Of a stretch of 64,000 bases of DNA, positions 49,232 to 59,358 are shown piece after piece. Position 1 is the first letter of the stretch. Every line of letters starts with the position of its first letter. A program made the position numbers and the translations under genes. Below the pieces are notes generated by a model, which was given only the letters and a program-made list of their open reading frames with translations, ran no database searches and was not told where the DNA came from. Origin of the DNA: Breoghania sp. L-A4. Lineage in GTDB: Bacteria > Pseudomonadota > Alphaproteobacteria > Rhizobiales > Stappiaceae. Location: the NCBI RefSeq assembly GCF_003432385.1, contig NZ_CP031841.1, positions 1,240,001 through 1,304,000 of the forward strand, in the 5' to 3' direction.

Positions 49232-49961
49232 CGATCCGGACGTCGTTCGATGGCTCTTTCATGGAACCGACGCCGACGGAGGTGCCGCAGGCGATCACGT
49301 CGCCGGGCATCAGCGTCATGTCGTGCGACAGCATGCTGACGAGCCGGTGCGGCGGGAAGATCATGTCGGAAACCGGATAGTTCTGCCGCTCGTCACCGTT
49401 CAGTATCGTCTTGACGGACAAGGCCATCGGGTCGAGATCCGTTGCGATCACGGGGCCGAAAACGCCGAACGTGTCGAAGCTTTTCGACCGCGTCCATTGC
49501 GCGAAGGTCGGATCCTTTGAAATGATTTTCGCCGCCGTGACGTCGTTGACGCAGGTGTAGCCGAAAATATGCGCCGCGATATCGTCCTCGCCCACGGCGG
49601 TGCAGCGTTTGCCGATGACGATGCCCAATTCACCCTCGTAGACCACCGGGCCGTCATAGGACGCGGGGCGGCGGATGGTGTCGCCGTCTGCGATGAAGGA
49701 GCTCGAGGCCTTGAGGAAGAACAGCGGTTCCGCCGGCTCCGCCACCTCCATCTTGGCGGCGAGTGCGTGAAAATTGTTCCACAGGCAGATCATCTTGCCG
49801 GGATCGCACGGGGTCAGAACCTTGACCGTGTCCGTCGGGATGCGTTCGCCCGTGGGCGTGGGTGCATCGAACATGTCGCCCTGATGCACGGCGATCACAT
49901 CACCGTCGAGTATTCCGAAGCCTGTCCGTCCGTCGTATTCAAACCGAAGCCAATGCGCCAT
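49188..49961 (-). CDS. Fumarylacetoacetate hydrolase family protein
   Basis: 257 residues. FAH-fold C-terminal domain with metal ligands in YEGELGIVIGK and in IFGYTCVNDVTAAKI, and the conserved IACGTSVGVGSM near the end. The family includes hydrolases, decarboxylases and isomerases of 2-oxo or 2-hydroxy acids from aromatic and sugar-acid pathways. The substrate is not readable. Its neighbours (KDPG aldolase, sugar kinase, ThDP enzyme) suggest oxo-acid catabolism. Confidence 0.88.
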   Translation of the reverse strand: MAHWLRFEYDGRTGFGILDGDVIAVHQGDMFDAPTPTGERIPTDTVKVLTPCDPGKMICLWNNFHALAAKMEVAEPAEPLFFLKASSSFIADGDTIRRPASYDGPVVYEGELGIVIGKRCTAVGEDDIAAHIFGYTCVNDVTAAKIISKDPTFAQWTRSKSFDTFGVFGPVIATDLDPMALSVKTILNGDERQNYPVSDMIFPPHRLVSMLSHDMTLMPGDVIACGTSVGVGSMKEPSNDVRIVIDGVGTLKNTFVQ

Positions 49962-50157
49962 TCAGTATCCCCCTCAAAATATTTAGCATGCCAATTTTCT
50001 TGGTCTGTGAGAGAAATATGGTTTGAATGGATGCAAAGCGCCACAGGACGAAAGGACACAGGGGGCATTGACGCGGCACCGTCGGCCGCGCTGACGTGCG
50101 GGGCGCAGTGCCAGAAGATGAGGGTTCAATGGCGAAGAGCCATGCCGGGAGGACTGA

Positions 50158-50604
50158 ATGACGTACCCTAATCCATACGATCCGTTCGAGCGGACCGATC
50201 TGAGCGCCAATGAACAGACGGTGCTCGATTTCATGATCCATTGCATGCATGGCGACGACATGAGCCTGATCGAGCGGTGCGTGGCGCCGGATTACATCCA
50301 GCACACACCGGGCATTGGCCAGGGCCGCGAGGGCCTGCGCAGCTATCTCGTCAACATCGCGCACAAGCGGCCGGGCCGCCGCGACTGGCGGCCGATCCAG
50401 CTGTTTGCCTGCGGCGACATGGTGATCCTGCACAAGCTGCTGCGCCACGTGGTCATCGCCGATTTCGTGCGCTTCAACGACACCGGCCAGATGGCCGAGC
50501 ACTGGGACGTGGTGCAACCGTTGCCCGAGTCGGGATACGATCCGATGAAGCCCAGCGAGGAGAACCTCGGGCGGTTCCGCGAACTGTTCGGGATGACGGA
50601 TTGA
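50158..50604 (+). CDS. NTF2-like / SnoaL-type protein
   Basis: 148 residues. Small alpha+beta cone fold of the SnoaL/NTF2 type: an N-terminal helix, then CVAPDYIQHTPGIGQGREGLRSYL, LFACGDMVILHKLLRHVV and GQMAEHWDVVQPLPES. These match the polyketide-cyclase-like group of unknown catabolic function. Directly upstream of the ThDP enzyme gene and probably co-transcribed. Confidence 0.75.
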   Translation: MTYPNPYDPFERTDLSANEQTVLDFMIHCMHGDDMSLIERCVAPDYIQHTPGIGQGREGLRSYLVNIAHKRPGRRDWRPIQLFACGDMVILHKLLRHVVIADFVRFNDTGQMAEHWDVVQPLPESGYDPMKPSEENLGRFRELFGMTD

Positions 50605-50677
50605 GGACGGCTCATCAGTGCGGTGGGCCTCGCTCCGGCAGCGGGGCGGTGACCGATTGGCGGATACGGAGACTTCG

Positions 50678-52336
50678 ATGACACTTTCCAACGACGCGCG
50701 GACCATGACGGGCGGCGAGGCGATTGTCGCCAGCCTGATCGCCAATGGCGTCGACCGGGTGTTCGGCATTCCGGGCGCGCAGATGTATCCGTTGTTCGAT
50801 GCCTTGCAGCGCGAAGGCGCGCGGATCCAGACCATCGGCGCGCGGCACGAGCAGGCCTGCGCCTACATGGCCTTCGGCCAGGCGCGCTCCACCGGACGGC
50901 CGGCGGTTTATTCCGTCGTGCCCGGTCCCGGTGTGCTCAACACCTTCGGCGCCCTGTGCACGGCGGCGGGCTGCAACGCGCCGGTTTTGTGCATCACCGG
51001 CCAGGTGCCGGCGCCGTTCATCGGCCGTGGCCGTGGGCATCTTCATGAGCTGCCGGACCAGCTTGGGTCGTTGCGTGGTATCGTCAAATGGGCCGCGCGG
51101 ATCGAACGTCCGGCCGATGCGCCGCGCATTCTCGACGAGGCTTTCCGTCAGATGCTTTCCGGCCGCCCGGGGCCTGTGGCGGTTGAAATGGCCTGGGACG
51201 TGATGGCCAGCTCGCAGCACGTGCGGCCGCTGCCCGGAGCCGAAATCGCTCCGGCCGAAGCCCCGCAGGCCGGAGAGGTCGAGAGGGCGGCAAACCTGCT
51301 GCGCAACGCCAGACAGCCGATGATCATGGTTGGCGGCGGCGCGCAGCACGCGGCCGAAGAGATACGCGCGCTCGCCGAGGCGCTCGATGCGCCAGTCGCG
51401 GCCTTGCGCAGCGGTCGCGGGATCATGCCCGAGGACCATCCGCTGGGTCTGTCGTCCTATGCGGCCCGTTGCCTGTGGCCGAAGATCGACGTGCTGATCG
51501 GCATCGGATCGAGGCTGGAGATGCCCTACATGCGCTGGGCCGGCATGATGGATCTTGTCGACAGGCCGCAGGCCCCGCCGCATCTGATCCGCATCGACAT
51601 CGATCCGTCCGAGATGCTGAGGTTGCGCCCGCACGCGCCCATTGTCGCGGATTCAGCGGCAGGCGCAGGGGCGCTGCTGGATGCATTGCTGCGCGCGAAG
51701 CCGGATGCGGCGCGTCGCCCCGCCATCGCGGCGGCCAAGGAAGAAGCCCGGGCCGCGATCGCGACGGTGACCCCGCATGTGGACTATCTCGCCGTGATCC
51801 GCGAGACCCTGCCGCGTGACGGCATCTTTGTCGAGGAGCTCTGTCAGGCCGGTTTCGCGTCCTATTTCGCCTATCCGGTGTTTGCGCCGCGCACTTACAT
51901 TTCCGCCGGATACCAGGGCACGCTCGGCTTCGGCTTCCAGACGGCGCTTGGCGTCAAGGCGGCCCACCCGGAGACTCCCGTCATCTCCATCACCGGCGAC
52001 GGCGGCTTTCTGTTCGGTGTTCAGGAACTGGCCACCGCGAAGCAATACGGGCTGAACCTGGTCACTGTGCTGTTCAACAACAACGCCTACGGCAACGTGA
52101 AGCGCGACCAGCAGGTGGGGTTCGGAGGCCGGCTGATCGGCTCGGAGCTGGTCAATCCGGATTTCATGATGCTTGCGGCGTCCTTCGGGATCGAGGCGCA
52201 TCGCGTGACTTCGCCGGAGGAACTCAAGCCCGTGCTGGCCGCGGCCCTTGCGGCCGATGCGCCGGTGCTGATCGAGGTGACGGTTGACCCTGCCGACGAG
52301 GTCGCGCCCTGGCCGTTCATTCATCCGCTTCAATAG
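50678..52336 (+). CDS. Thiamine diphosphate-dependent enzyme, acetolactate-synthase-like
   Basis: 552 residues from ATG 50678 with a GGAGA site. N-terminal PYR domain with the catalytic Glu58 in GARHEQACAYMA, a central Rossmann-type domain (MIMVGGGAQHAA), and a C-terminal PP domain with the ThDP motif starting GDGGFLFG and ending NNNAYGNVKRDQ. The family covers acetolactate synthase large subunit, benzoylformate decarboxylase and sulfoacetaldehyde acetyltransferase relatives. There is no regulatory small subunit (ilvH) beside it, which argues for a catabolic carboligase or decarboxylase rather than branched-chain biosynthesis. Confidence 0.85.
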   Translation: MTLSNDARTMTGGEAIVASLIANGVDRVFGIPGAQMYPLFDALQREGARIQTIGARHEQACAYMAFGQARSTGRPAVYSVVPGPGVLNTFGALCTAAGCNAPVLCITGQVPAPFIGRGRGHLHELPDQLGSLRGIVKWAARIERPADAPRILDEAFRQMLSGRPGPVAVEMAWDVMASSQHVRPLPGAEIAPAEAPQAGEVERAANLLRNARQPMIMVGGGAQHAAEEIRALAEALDAPVAALRSGRGIMPEDHPLGLSSYAARCLWPKIDVLIGIGSRLEMPYMRWAGMMDLVDRPQAPPHLIRIDIDPSEMLRLRPHAPIVADSAAGAGALLDALLRAKPDAARRPAIAAAKEEARAAIATVTPHVDYLAVIRETLPRDGIFVEELCQAGFASYFAYPVFAPRTYISAGYQGTLGFGFQTALGVKAAHPETPVISITGDGGFLFGVQELATAKQYGLNLVTVLFNNNAYGNVKRDQQVGFGGRLIGSELVNPDFMMLAASFGIEAHRVTSPEELKPVLAAALAADAPVLIEVTVDPADEVAPWPFIHPLQ

Positions 52337-52467
52337 ATTCCCTTAAAAGTGACGCAGCGTGATTCTTTGATAGTGTTTCATGTGGCAATTATCACGGCGA
52401 TGATATTGCCTGACGGCAACACTATTGTCTTCACCTGAATGTGGGAAGGTCTTTTGGAGGTTTGAAG

Positions 52468-53031
52468 ATGTTTGTCGATTGTGATGAGCTGGCGGAAGCT
52501 CACATGCATCAGATAGAGATTATCGAAAAATCCGACTACGAAAACAGGCGCGCCGGGGAGTTAATCAAGGAAAAGCAGGGCTATGTCACCGCGAAGAAAA
52601 ACGAGATCGCGCGCCTGAAGCAGGAAATGGAAACCATCGAAACCCGGCTCAAGGAATACGCTGAGAAGAAGAAAGCGCTTGAGGCGGAGCGCACGAAAAA
52701 GTCGGGCATGCTCGAGTGGAACAAGGACGAATGGGGAAACAAGCTCACCGAGGGCAAGCGCAGAGAGCTGTCGAACCGGGTTGAGCAGATCAGCAATACG
52801 CTCTGGAGCATGAGCGATCGGACCTGGGATCTGCGTGACAGGCAGCAGAACCTGAAGTGGTCCAAATCGGAAGATGAATCCGAGTTGCGCGACCTCAAAA
52901 ATCGCATTGAGCAACTGAAGGAAAAAGCCGCAAACCATCGCGAACAGCGCGACAGAGCCAAGGAACGCAAACAGGAACTGTTGTACCAAATCCGGGAGAA
53001 CTGTCCCGAGCACATCCTGCGTGCATCATAG
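52468..53031 (+). CDS. Orphan coiled-coil protein
   Basis: 187 residues from ATG 52468 with a TGGAGG site 7 bases upstream. Almost entirely two long, highly charged coiled coils (about 35-95 and 100-178) separated near the stretch GMLEWNKDEWGNKL. The only cysteines are Cys5 and one near the end (ENCPEHIL). No signal, membrane segment or known domain. Base composition is less GC-rich than its neighbours, and an AT-rich promoter-like region precedes it. It is a single-gene unit closed by a strong terminator. I do not recognise a family. Confidence 0.75.
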   Translation: MFVDCDELAEAHMHQIEIIEKSDYENRRAGELIKEKQGYVTAKKNEIARLKQEMETIETRLKEYAEKKKALEAERTKKSGMLEWNKDEWGNKLTEGKRRELSNRVEQISNTLWSMSDRTWDLRDRQQNLKWSKSEDESELRDLKNRIEQLKEKAANHREQRDRAKERKQELLYQIRENCPEHILRAS

Positions 53032-53070
53032 CAACCGAATGCCGCCCGTCCGGTTCGTCGTATCCATGTG

Positions 53071-53105
53071 ACAGGCCCCGGGATCCTGAAGATCCCGGGG
53101 CCTGT
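53071..53105. terminator. Terminator between coiled-coil gene and TRAP gene
   Basis: Perfect 15-base stem ACAGGCCCCGGGATC / GATCCCGGGGCCTGT with a 5-base loop. Weak T-richness follows (CTCT). Placed between convergent genes. Confidence 0.8.
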
Positions 53106-53138
53106 CTCTAACGCGAGTGGCTGAATGAATCGGAACGC

Positions 53139-54152
53139 TCAGTCGAACAGCGAATCGTTGGCCTTGAGCCGCTCGACGTAGTCGGCATAGGCCTTGTCGA
53201 CGTCGATACCCTTGGCGCCGGCCGCCGTCTTCCACTCGTCCAACAGCGGCGCAGCGGCGTCGCGCCACATCTGCACCTCGTCGGAGGTCGGCTCGTAGAG
53301 GGTGTGTTCGCCGGAATCGATCATCTTCTGGCGCCCGCCCGCCTCGTTGTCGGCCCAGCCGGAAGAGAATTTCTCCGACCATTCCGGCGTGCAATGCGCG
53401 TCGATCACCGCGCGGTCCTGCTCTTCAAGTCCGTCGTAGACGCCCTTGTTGATCAACAGCGTCTGCATGGAGACATAGAACGGCATGTCGAGATGGTACT
53501 TCGTTTCGTTGTCGATGCCGAAGATGTACATCGAATTCCACGGGAAGGTGATGGCGTCGGCCGCGCCCTTGGCGATGGCCTCGCGGGCTTCGGGAGCGGA
53601 GACCTGTACGCTCGCGCCGCCGATCATGTGCACGAAACGGCCGATGGTGGCGTTGGCCGGGCGCACGTTCAGGCCCTTGACGTCGTCGGGCATGTGGATC
53701 GGCTTCTTGGAATGGATCGTGCCCGGGTCATGCGGATTGAGCACGCAGACCTTGACCTCCGGCATCTCCTGCTCGGCGTAGTCGAGATACCATTCGTGCA
53801 TCGCCTTGGCGCCGCGCTTGGCGTTGTTGGCGTGAAACGGTATTTCCACGAGCGAGACGATGGGGAAGCGGCCGGCCTGATAGCCGGGATTGACGTAGCC
53901 GATGTCGGCGATGCCATGCGCGGTCATGTCGTAGTGATCGGGCGCAGGCCCCAATTGCTGGGCCGGAAAGATCGTGATGTTGATGCGGCCGTTCGATGCA
54001 TTCTTGATCGACTCGATCCACGGTTCGATGCCTAGTTTCTGGATCGGATGGCTGGCCGGAACCCAATGCGACAGGCGCAATTCGACGGCCTGCGCCTGCG
54101 TTGCGCCGAACATCAGCGCGGCAGACAGAAGAATTCCCTTGGTGGTGCTCAT
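53139..54152 (-). CDS. TRAP transporter solute-binding protein (DctP family)
   Basis: 337 residues from ATG 54152 behind GGGGAG. Signal peptide MSTTKGILLSAALMFGATQAQA, cleaved about residue 22. The mature protein starts VELRLSHWVPASHPIQK, typical of DctP-type receptors. GLNVRPANATIGRFVHMIGG and DAITFPWNSMYIFGI cover the ligand-binding Arg and helix regions. It captures an organic acid in the periplasm. No DctQ or DctM membrane subunits are found on either side, so its transporter must be encoded elsewhere. Confidence 0.9.
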   Translation of the reverse strand: MSTTKGILLSAALMFGATQAQAVELRLSHWVPASHPIQKLGIEPWIESIKNASNGRINITIFPAQQLGPAPDHYDMTAHGIADIGYVNPGYQAGRFPIVSLVEIPFHANNAKRGAKAMHEWYLDYAEQEMPEVKVCVLNPHDPGTIHSKKPIHMPDDVKGLNVRPANATIGRFVHMIGGASVQVSAPEAREAIAKGAADAITFPWNSMYIFGIDNETKYHLDMPFYVSMQTLLINKGVYDGLEEQDRAVIDAHCTPEWSEKFSSGWADNEAGGRQKMIDSGEHTLYEPTSDEVQMWRDAAAPLLDEWKTAAGAKGIDVDKAYADYVERLKANDSLFD

Positions 54153-54459
54153 ATGTTTCTCCCCGGATGCAATTCGCTTGGACAGTCGCCGCGGTCGCGT
54201 TTTCGCGTGTTTTTGCGGAGACCCCTGCGATGCCAAGGCTATCGGCCCGCCTCTCGGTCGGCAAGTGAAACGTAAGTCCACTGCGGCATTACGGGTTGGA
54301 TGCGCATGACGGTTGCGACGCCTTGAGAAAATGCCCGTTGGACATGCCGCGTCGGAAACGGGCCGCAAGTGCTGAATGTTCTTGCAGCGTTCTGCATATT
54401 GCAGCCGATGCGGTCACCTGTGATGTCGCAAGAACAGGCTGTAATTTCAATTGGATAAA
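54153..54459. other. Intergenic region between TRAP gene and tRNA-Thr
   Basis: About 300 bases with no supported gene; it includes the TRAP gene promoter. The part near 54400-54460 is AT-richer. Confidence 0.5.
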
Positions 54460-54534
<75 letters not shown>

Positions 54535-54775
54535 GGACCGTTTTGGATCCCCGTGGACGGGTCGTCCGGGTCGCTCTCGGGTGAGGGCTGCCGGGTGGCT
54601 GGCGGGACCATGGGAGGCCGTTGCCGACGACGACGCGTTCGCATGTGATCGCGGCGGTATGTGCCATAGGCGCGGAGCCTGTGCAAGGGGAGATCCGCCG
54701 CGCCCGTGATTTTTCATGGGGCTTGCGGTGCGGATGCGGGTTTTCCTCATGCTCCGGCTGGGATATTCATGCCGC

Positions 54776-54958
54776 ATGAGTGAAACCGAAAAGCCGGAAA
54801 CAGGTGGAAAACGCTCCGCCAAGGAGCGGCGCGAACAGCGTCTCGCGGAGGCCCTGCGCGCCAATCTGCGCCGGCGCAAGGCGCAGACGCGCGAGCGGCG
54901 CAATCAGGACCGCGAAGCAGGCCCCTCCGGCAGCGGCGGGGAGACGCAAGAGCCCTGA
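54776..54958 (+). CDS. Small basic/charged hypothetical protein
   Basis: 60 residues from ATG 54776 (MSETEKPETGGKRSAKERRE). Rich in Arg, Lys and Glu, predicted helical (RLAEALRANLRRRKAQTRERR) with a disordered Gly/Ser-rich tail. Small proteins with this ANLRRRKAQ-type helix occur upstream of murA in other Hyphomicrobiales. Function unknown. 225 bases before murA on the same strand. Confidence 0.65.
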   Translation: MSETEKPETGGKRSAKERREQRLAEALRANLRRRKAQTRERRNQDREAGPSGSGGETQEP

Positions 54959-55183
54959 TGCGGCCCGCACCGCCGGGAACGCGCCCAAGCCGGCTGCCTT
55001 GTCTCCGCCGCAACCTTGCGATAGACGTTCGCCGGGCGTGTCGACGCCATTGCCATATGCCGTATTCCGTCATGTGGGAACGCGGCGCTCGGGGGTTCGA
55101 TGCCCCGGACGTGCGGATCGCGGGGCCGTCGGATACCGTAGCCGTCATATAGTCAGTCAGTTTGCTTCGAACCGGGACACTTC

Positions 55184-56473
55184 ATGGACAAGATCAAGAT
55201 TGTGGGAGGCGCGCGCCTCAACGGCGTCATCCCGGTGTCTGGCGCCAAGAACGCGGCGCTGCCGTTGATGATCGCCAGCCTGCTCAGCGAGGAAACGCTG
55301 ACGCTGGACAACATGCCGCGTCTGCGCGACGTGCAGCAGCTCACCCATATCCTGTCCAATCACGGCGTCGACTATTCGGTCAACGGCAAGCGGCCGGGTC
55401 AGGACGCGCTGACCGGCCAGACCGTGCATCTCACCGCCGGTTCGATCGTTGATACCACGGCGCCTTATGAACTGGTCTCAAAGATGCGCGCGAGCTTCTG
55501 GGTCATCGGTCCGTTGCTGGCGCGCATGCGCCAGGCGCGCGTATCGCTGCCGGGCGGCTGTGCCATCGGCACCCGGCCGGTCGACTTCTTCATCGAGGCT
55601 CTCAAGGACCTCGGCGCGGACATCGATATCGAGAGCGGCTATGTGGTGGCCGCGGCCAGGAACGGCCTTGTCGGCGGACGCATCCGTTTTCCCAAGGTGT
55701 CGGTCGGCGCCACCCATGTCGTGCTGATGGCGGCAAGTCTGGCGCGCGGTGAAACGGTGATCGAGAACGCCGCCTGCGAGCCGGAAGTCGTCGATGTGGC
55801 CAATTGCCTGATCGGCATGGGCGCGAAGATCGAGGGCGCCGGCACCCCCACCATCCATATCCAGGGCGTCGAGGGTCTGCACGGGCACCGGCATTCGGTG
55901 ATCCCGGACCGGATCGAGACGGGCACCTACGCCATGGCCGTGGCGATGACCGGCGGCGATGTCATGCTCGAGGGCGCGCGCGCCGATCTGCTGGAATCCG
56001 CGCTGGACACGCTGCGCCAGACGGGGACGGAGATCACCGAGACCAATTCCGGCCTTCGCGTGCGGCGCAACGGCTCGGGCATCAGCCCGGTGGATATCAC
56101 CACCGCGCCATTCCCGGGCTTCCCAACCGATCTCCAGGCGCAGTTTATGGCGCTGATGACGAAGGCCGAGGGCGCCTCGCGCATCACCGAGACGATCTTC
56201 GAAAACCGTTTCATGCATGTGCAGGAACTGGCCCGGCTCGGCGCGAAGATCAGCCTCGACGGCCAGGTCGCCACCGTGGAGGGCGTGAAGACGCTCACCG
56301 GCGCCCCCGTCATGGCGACGGATCTGCGCGCCTCCGTGTCGCTGGTGATCGCCGGTCTCGTCGCGGACGGGGAGACGACGGTCAACCGCGTCTATCATCT
56401 CGATCGCGGCTTCGAGCGGCTGGAAGAGAAGCTCACCCGCTGCGGCGCCTCGATCGAGCGCGTGTCGGGCTAG
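55184..56473 (+). CDS. murA: UDP-N-acetylglucosamine 1-carboxyvinyltransferase
   Basis: 429 residues. EPSP-synthase-like fold with Lys22 in [10 protein letters not shown] and the PEP-binding cysteine in [13 protein letters not shown] (Cys126), the residue attacked by fosfomycin. Also [28 protein letters not shown] and the C-terminal region [14 protein letters not shown]. Catalyses the first committed step of peptidoglycan synthesis. Confidence 0.97.
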   Translation: MDKIKIVGGARLNGVIPVSGAKNAALPLMIASLLSEETLTLDNMPRLRDVQQLTHILSNHGVDYSVNGKRPGQDALTGQTVHLTAGSIVDTTAPYELVSKMRASFWVIGPLLARMRQARVSLPGGCAIGTRPVDFFIEALKDLGADIDIESGYVVAAARNGLVGGRIRFPKVSVGATHVVLMAASLARGETVIENAACEPEVVDVANCLIGMGAKIEGAGTPTIHIQGVEGLHGHRHSVIPDRIETGTYAMAVAMTGGDVMLEGARADLLESALDTLRQTGTEITETNSGLRVRRNGSGISPVDITTAPFPGFPTDLQAQFMALMTKAEGASRITETIFENRFMHVQELARLGAKISLDGQVATVEGVKTLTGAPVMATDLRASVSLVIAGLVADGETTVNRVYHLDRGFERLEEKLTRCGASIERVSG

Positions 56474-56497
56474 CGCCATTTCCGGAGCCTGTGGCAT

Positions 56498-56725
56498 ATG
56501 GCGAAACGGCGCCTTTCCGCCGCCTCCCTGCGATTTCTGGTGCAGCTGGCATTCCTGATTGGAGGCTTTGGCATCTTTGTCGTCCTTGGAAGCTGGCCGG
56601 GCGTCATGGCGGGCGCGGCGGTCTGCATCGGCGGCCTATGGTTGGGCAAGTCTCTGTTTCGCCGCCGCGCGACGCCGGAAGAGGTGCGGGCGGATCTGCG
56701 TTTCCGACGGGACACTGAGGACTGA
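56498..56725 (+). CDS. Small membrane protein of unknown function
   Basis: 75 residues (MAKRRLSAASLRFLVQLAFL...). A hydrophobic stretch at about 15-50 can form two short membrane helices, flanked by basic residues. The C-terminal tail is charged. No known family. It lies 24 bases after murA and before the DUF2948 gene. Confidence 0.6.
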   Translation: MAKRRLSAASLRFLVQLAFLIGGFGIFVVLGSWPGVMAGAAVCIGGLWLGKSLFRRRATPEEVRADLRFRRDTED

Positions 56726-56871
56726 TGCGACCCAGCAGGCCGCATGCGCGCCTGTGACGGATTGTCAAACAGCCTGCGAGTCATTAGTTCAGGGCGGGCG
56801 AATGCGGACCAGCGGGCGCCGCCGCGCGGCGGAAAGCCGACGCGCGAGACCCGGCAATTCAGGAACGGACA

Positions 56872-57324
56872 TTGACCAGCATCGATCAACTGAAACTCGC
56901 CGCCCTGGATGCAGAAGACCTTCAGGTCGTTTCCGCGCATGTGCAGGACGCGGTGGTCAAGCTCGCGGACATGCACTGGCAGCCGGCCGAGCAGCGCTTC
57001 ATGCTCGTGGTCAACCGCTTTGTCTGGGACAGCGTCACGGGCAAGCGCCAGCGGCAGTATGAGCGGCGCCGGTCGGCCCTGCATTTCAACCGGGTAATGG
57101 CGGTGCGCTCCTCGGGCATCGATCGTTCCAACAAGGACGCGGTCCTGGAACTGCTGGCGCTGGCCTTCGAGGAATCCGAAGCGCCGGCCGGACAGCTGAC
57201 GCTGGTGTTCGCCGGCGGCGGCGCGGTGCAGCTTGATGTGGAGTGCATCGAGGCGCAGCTTGCCGATCTGGGCGCCGCCTGGGCCACGGACAACAAACCC
57301 GAACATGACCTCGACGAGGCCTGA
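56872..57324 (+). CDS. DUF2948 family protein
   Basis: 150 residues from TTG 56872. Recognised by LAALDAEDLQVVSAHVQDAV and LVVNRFVWD, and by the gene order murA-DUF2948-hisD common in Hyphomicrobiales. Function unknown. A TTG start is supported by the conserved beginning TSIDQLKLAALDAEDL. Confidence 0.88.
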   Translation: MTSIDQLKLAALDAEDLQVVSAHVQDAVVKLADMHWQPAEQRFMLVVNRFVWDSVTGKRQRQYERRRSALHFNRVMAVRSSGIDRSNKDAVLELLALAFEESEAPAGQLTLVFAGGGAVQLDVECIEAQLADLGAAWATDNKPEHDLDEA

Positions 57325-57407
57325 CGGCTCTTAAACGTCGAGATGCGGTGGCGATGCCTGCGGACGGCGTGCGCCGGCAATGAGCCTGAACGGCAGGAGA
57401 CAAGAAC

Positions 57408-58700
57408 GTGGCGATCCGCCTGACCAGCACGGACAGTGATTTCGAGGCCCGCTTCGCGGCTCTTCTGGGCGCCAAGCGCGAGGTCTCCCACGACGTGGAC
57501 GCGGCTGTTCGCGCCATCCTGGAGGATGTGCGCAGCCGTGGCGATGCCGCGCTGATCGATTACACGCAGCGGTTCGACCGGCTGGATCTGGGCGAGCGCG
57601 GCATCAAGGTGACGGTCGAGGAAATTGACGCGGCGGTTGCCGAGATCGATGCCGAGACCATGGCGGCGCTGACGCTGGCGCGTGACCGCATCCGCTCGCA
57701 CCACGCCCGCCAGATGCCCAAGGATGACCGCTACACCGATCCCATTGGCGTGGAGCTCGGCTCCAAATGGACGGCGATTGAATCCGTCGGTCTCTACGTG
57801 CCCGGCGGCACGGCGAGCTACCCCAGCTCCGTGCTGATGAACGCCGTGCCCGCGCAGGTGGCCGGCGTCGATCGCATCGCCATGGTGGTGCCCAGCCCCG
57901 ACGGCATTCTCAATCCGCTGGTGCTGGCCGCCGCCCGGCTGGGCGGCGTGAGCGAGATTTATCGTATCGGCGGCGCGCAGGCCGTGGCCGCGCTGGCCTA
58001 TGGCACGGAAACCGTCGACCCCGTCGCCAAGATCGTCGGCCCCGGCAACGCCTATGTGGCCGCCGCCAAGCGCCAGGTCTTCGGCACCGTCGGCATCGAC
58101 ATGATCGCGGGTCCCTCCGAGGTGCTGGTCGTTGCCGACGCCGACAACGATCCCGACTGGCTGGCCGCCGACCTGCTGGCCCAAGCCGAGCACGACGCCT
58201 TCGCCCAGTCGATCCTGATCACCGACAGCGCGGAGCTGGCCGGACAGGTGGAGATTGCGGTCGAGCGGCAGCTCAAGACCCTGCCGCGCGCGGAAATCGC
58301 CGGCGCGAGCTGGCGGGATTTCGGCGTGGTGATCGTCGTCGACGATCTGGCCGCCGCCGTGCCGCTGGTCGACCGCATCGCGCCCGAGCATCTGGAACTC
58401 GCGGTTGCCGATCCCGAGGCCATGCTCGCGCGGGTGCGCAACGCCGGCGCCGTCTTCATGGGCCGCTACACGCCGGAAGCGGTGGGCGACTATGTCGGCG
58501 GCTCCAACCACGTGCTGCCGACGGCCCGTTCCGCGCGCTTCACCTCCGGTCTCTCGGTGCTGGATTTCGTCAAGCGCACCTCGATCCTGCGCTGTGATCC
58601 GGATACTCTGCGCGCGATCGGACCTGCCGCGATGCGTCTGGCCGCGGCCGAAGGGCTGGATGCCCATGGACGCTCCGTGGCGATCCGGCTCAATCTCTAG
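57408..58700 (+). CDS. hisD: Histidinol dehydrogenase
   Basis: 430 residues from GTG 57408. NAD-dependent zinc enzyme: [51 protein letters not shown], and the zinc ligand/base region [13 protein letters not shown], with RIAPEHLEL further on. Oxidises histidinol to histidine, the last two steps of histidine synthesis. Confidence 0.97.
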   Translation: MAIRLTSTDSDFEARFAALLGAKREVSHDVDAAVRAILEDVRSRGDAALIDYTQRFDRLDLGERGIKVTVEEIDAAVAEIDAETMAALTLARDRIRSHHARQMPKDDRYTDPIGVELGSKWTAIESVGLYVPGGTASYPSSVLMNAVPAQVAGVDRIAMVVPSPDGILNPLVLAAARLGGVSEIYRIGGAQAVAALAYGTETVDPVAKIVGPGNAYVAAAKRQVFGTVGIDMIAGPSEVLVVADADNDPDWLAADLLAQAEHDAFAQSILITDSAELAGQVEIAVERQLKTLPRAEIAGASWRDFGVVIVVDDLAAAVPLVDRIAPEHLELAVADPEAMLARVRNAGAVFMGRYTPEAVGDYVGGSNHVLPTARSARFTSGLSVLDFVKRTSILRCDPDTLRAIGPAAMRLAAAEGLDAHGRSVAIRLNL

Positions 58701-58849
58701 GGCAGTCCGGCCGGCTGGACCATCGGGACCTGGTGCGCAAATCGGCCCTTTGAACAAATGAAGGATGGATCGCGCGCACCATCGCGGCGACACTTCCGCG
58801 CGACGGGATATTCTGGCACGGCGAACTTGGACACGGCAGGCATCGGCGC

Positions 58850-59353
58850 ATGAGCACGGGCGGGGCGGGAGAGAACAGGGTGAGGGACAGCGCGCGTCTG
58901 ATCGCAATCGATCTCGACGAGACGTCGATCGAGCGCTCCACGCCTGACATTGAGCACGAGCGCGCCGTCGCGATCTACGATTTGCTGGCCGACAACCAGT
59001 TCGAGCCGGCCGGCGATACCGGCGGCCCTTACAGGCTGAAGATCGCGGTGGTGGAAAAGAAGCTCGTCTTCGCGGTGGAGCGCGAAAGCGGCGAGCCGGT
59101 AGTCACCCATATCCTGTCGCTCGGGCCCTTCCGGCGTATCGTCAAGGATTACTTTCTCATCTGCGAGAGCTATTTCGAGGCCATCAAGACGGCCACGCCG
59201 AGCCAGATCGAGGCGATCGACATGGGCCGTCGCGGGGTGCACAACGACGGCTCGCAGCTGCTGGTCGAGCGGCTGGAGGGCAAGATCACGGTTGATTTTG
59301 ACACCGCGCGGCGTTTGTTCACGCTGGTCTGCGCGCTGCATTGGAAGGGTTGA
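58850..59353 (+). CDS. UPF0262 family protein
   Basis: 167 residues from ATG 58850. Matches UPF0262 through [34 protein letters not shown]-type sequence and [19 protein letters not shown]. Conserved in Hyphomicrobiales between hisD and a small phosphatase gene, as here. Function unknown. Confidence 0.9.
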   Translation: MSTGGAGENRVRDSARLIAIDLDETSIERSTPDIEHERAVAIYDLLADNQFEPAGDTGGPYRLKIAVVEKKLVFAVERESGEPVVTHILSLGPFRRIVKDYFLICESYFEAIKTATPSQIEAIDMGRRGVHNDGSQLLVERLEGKITVDFDTARRLFTLVCALHWKG

Positions 59354-59358
59354 ACGGC

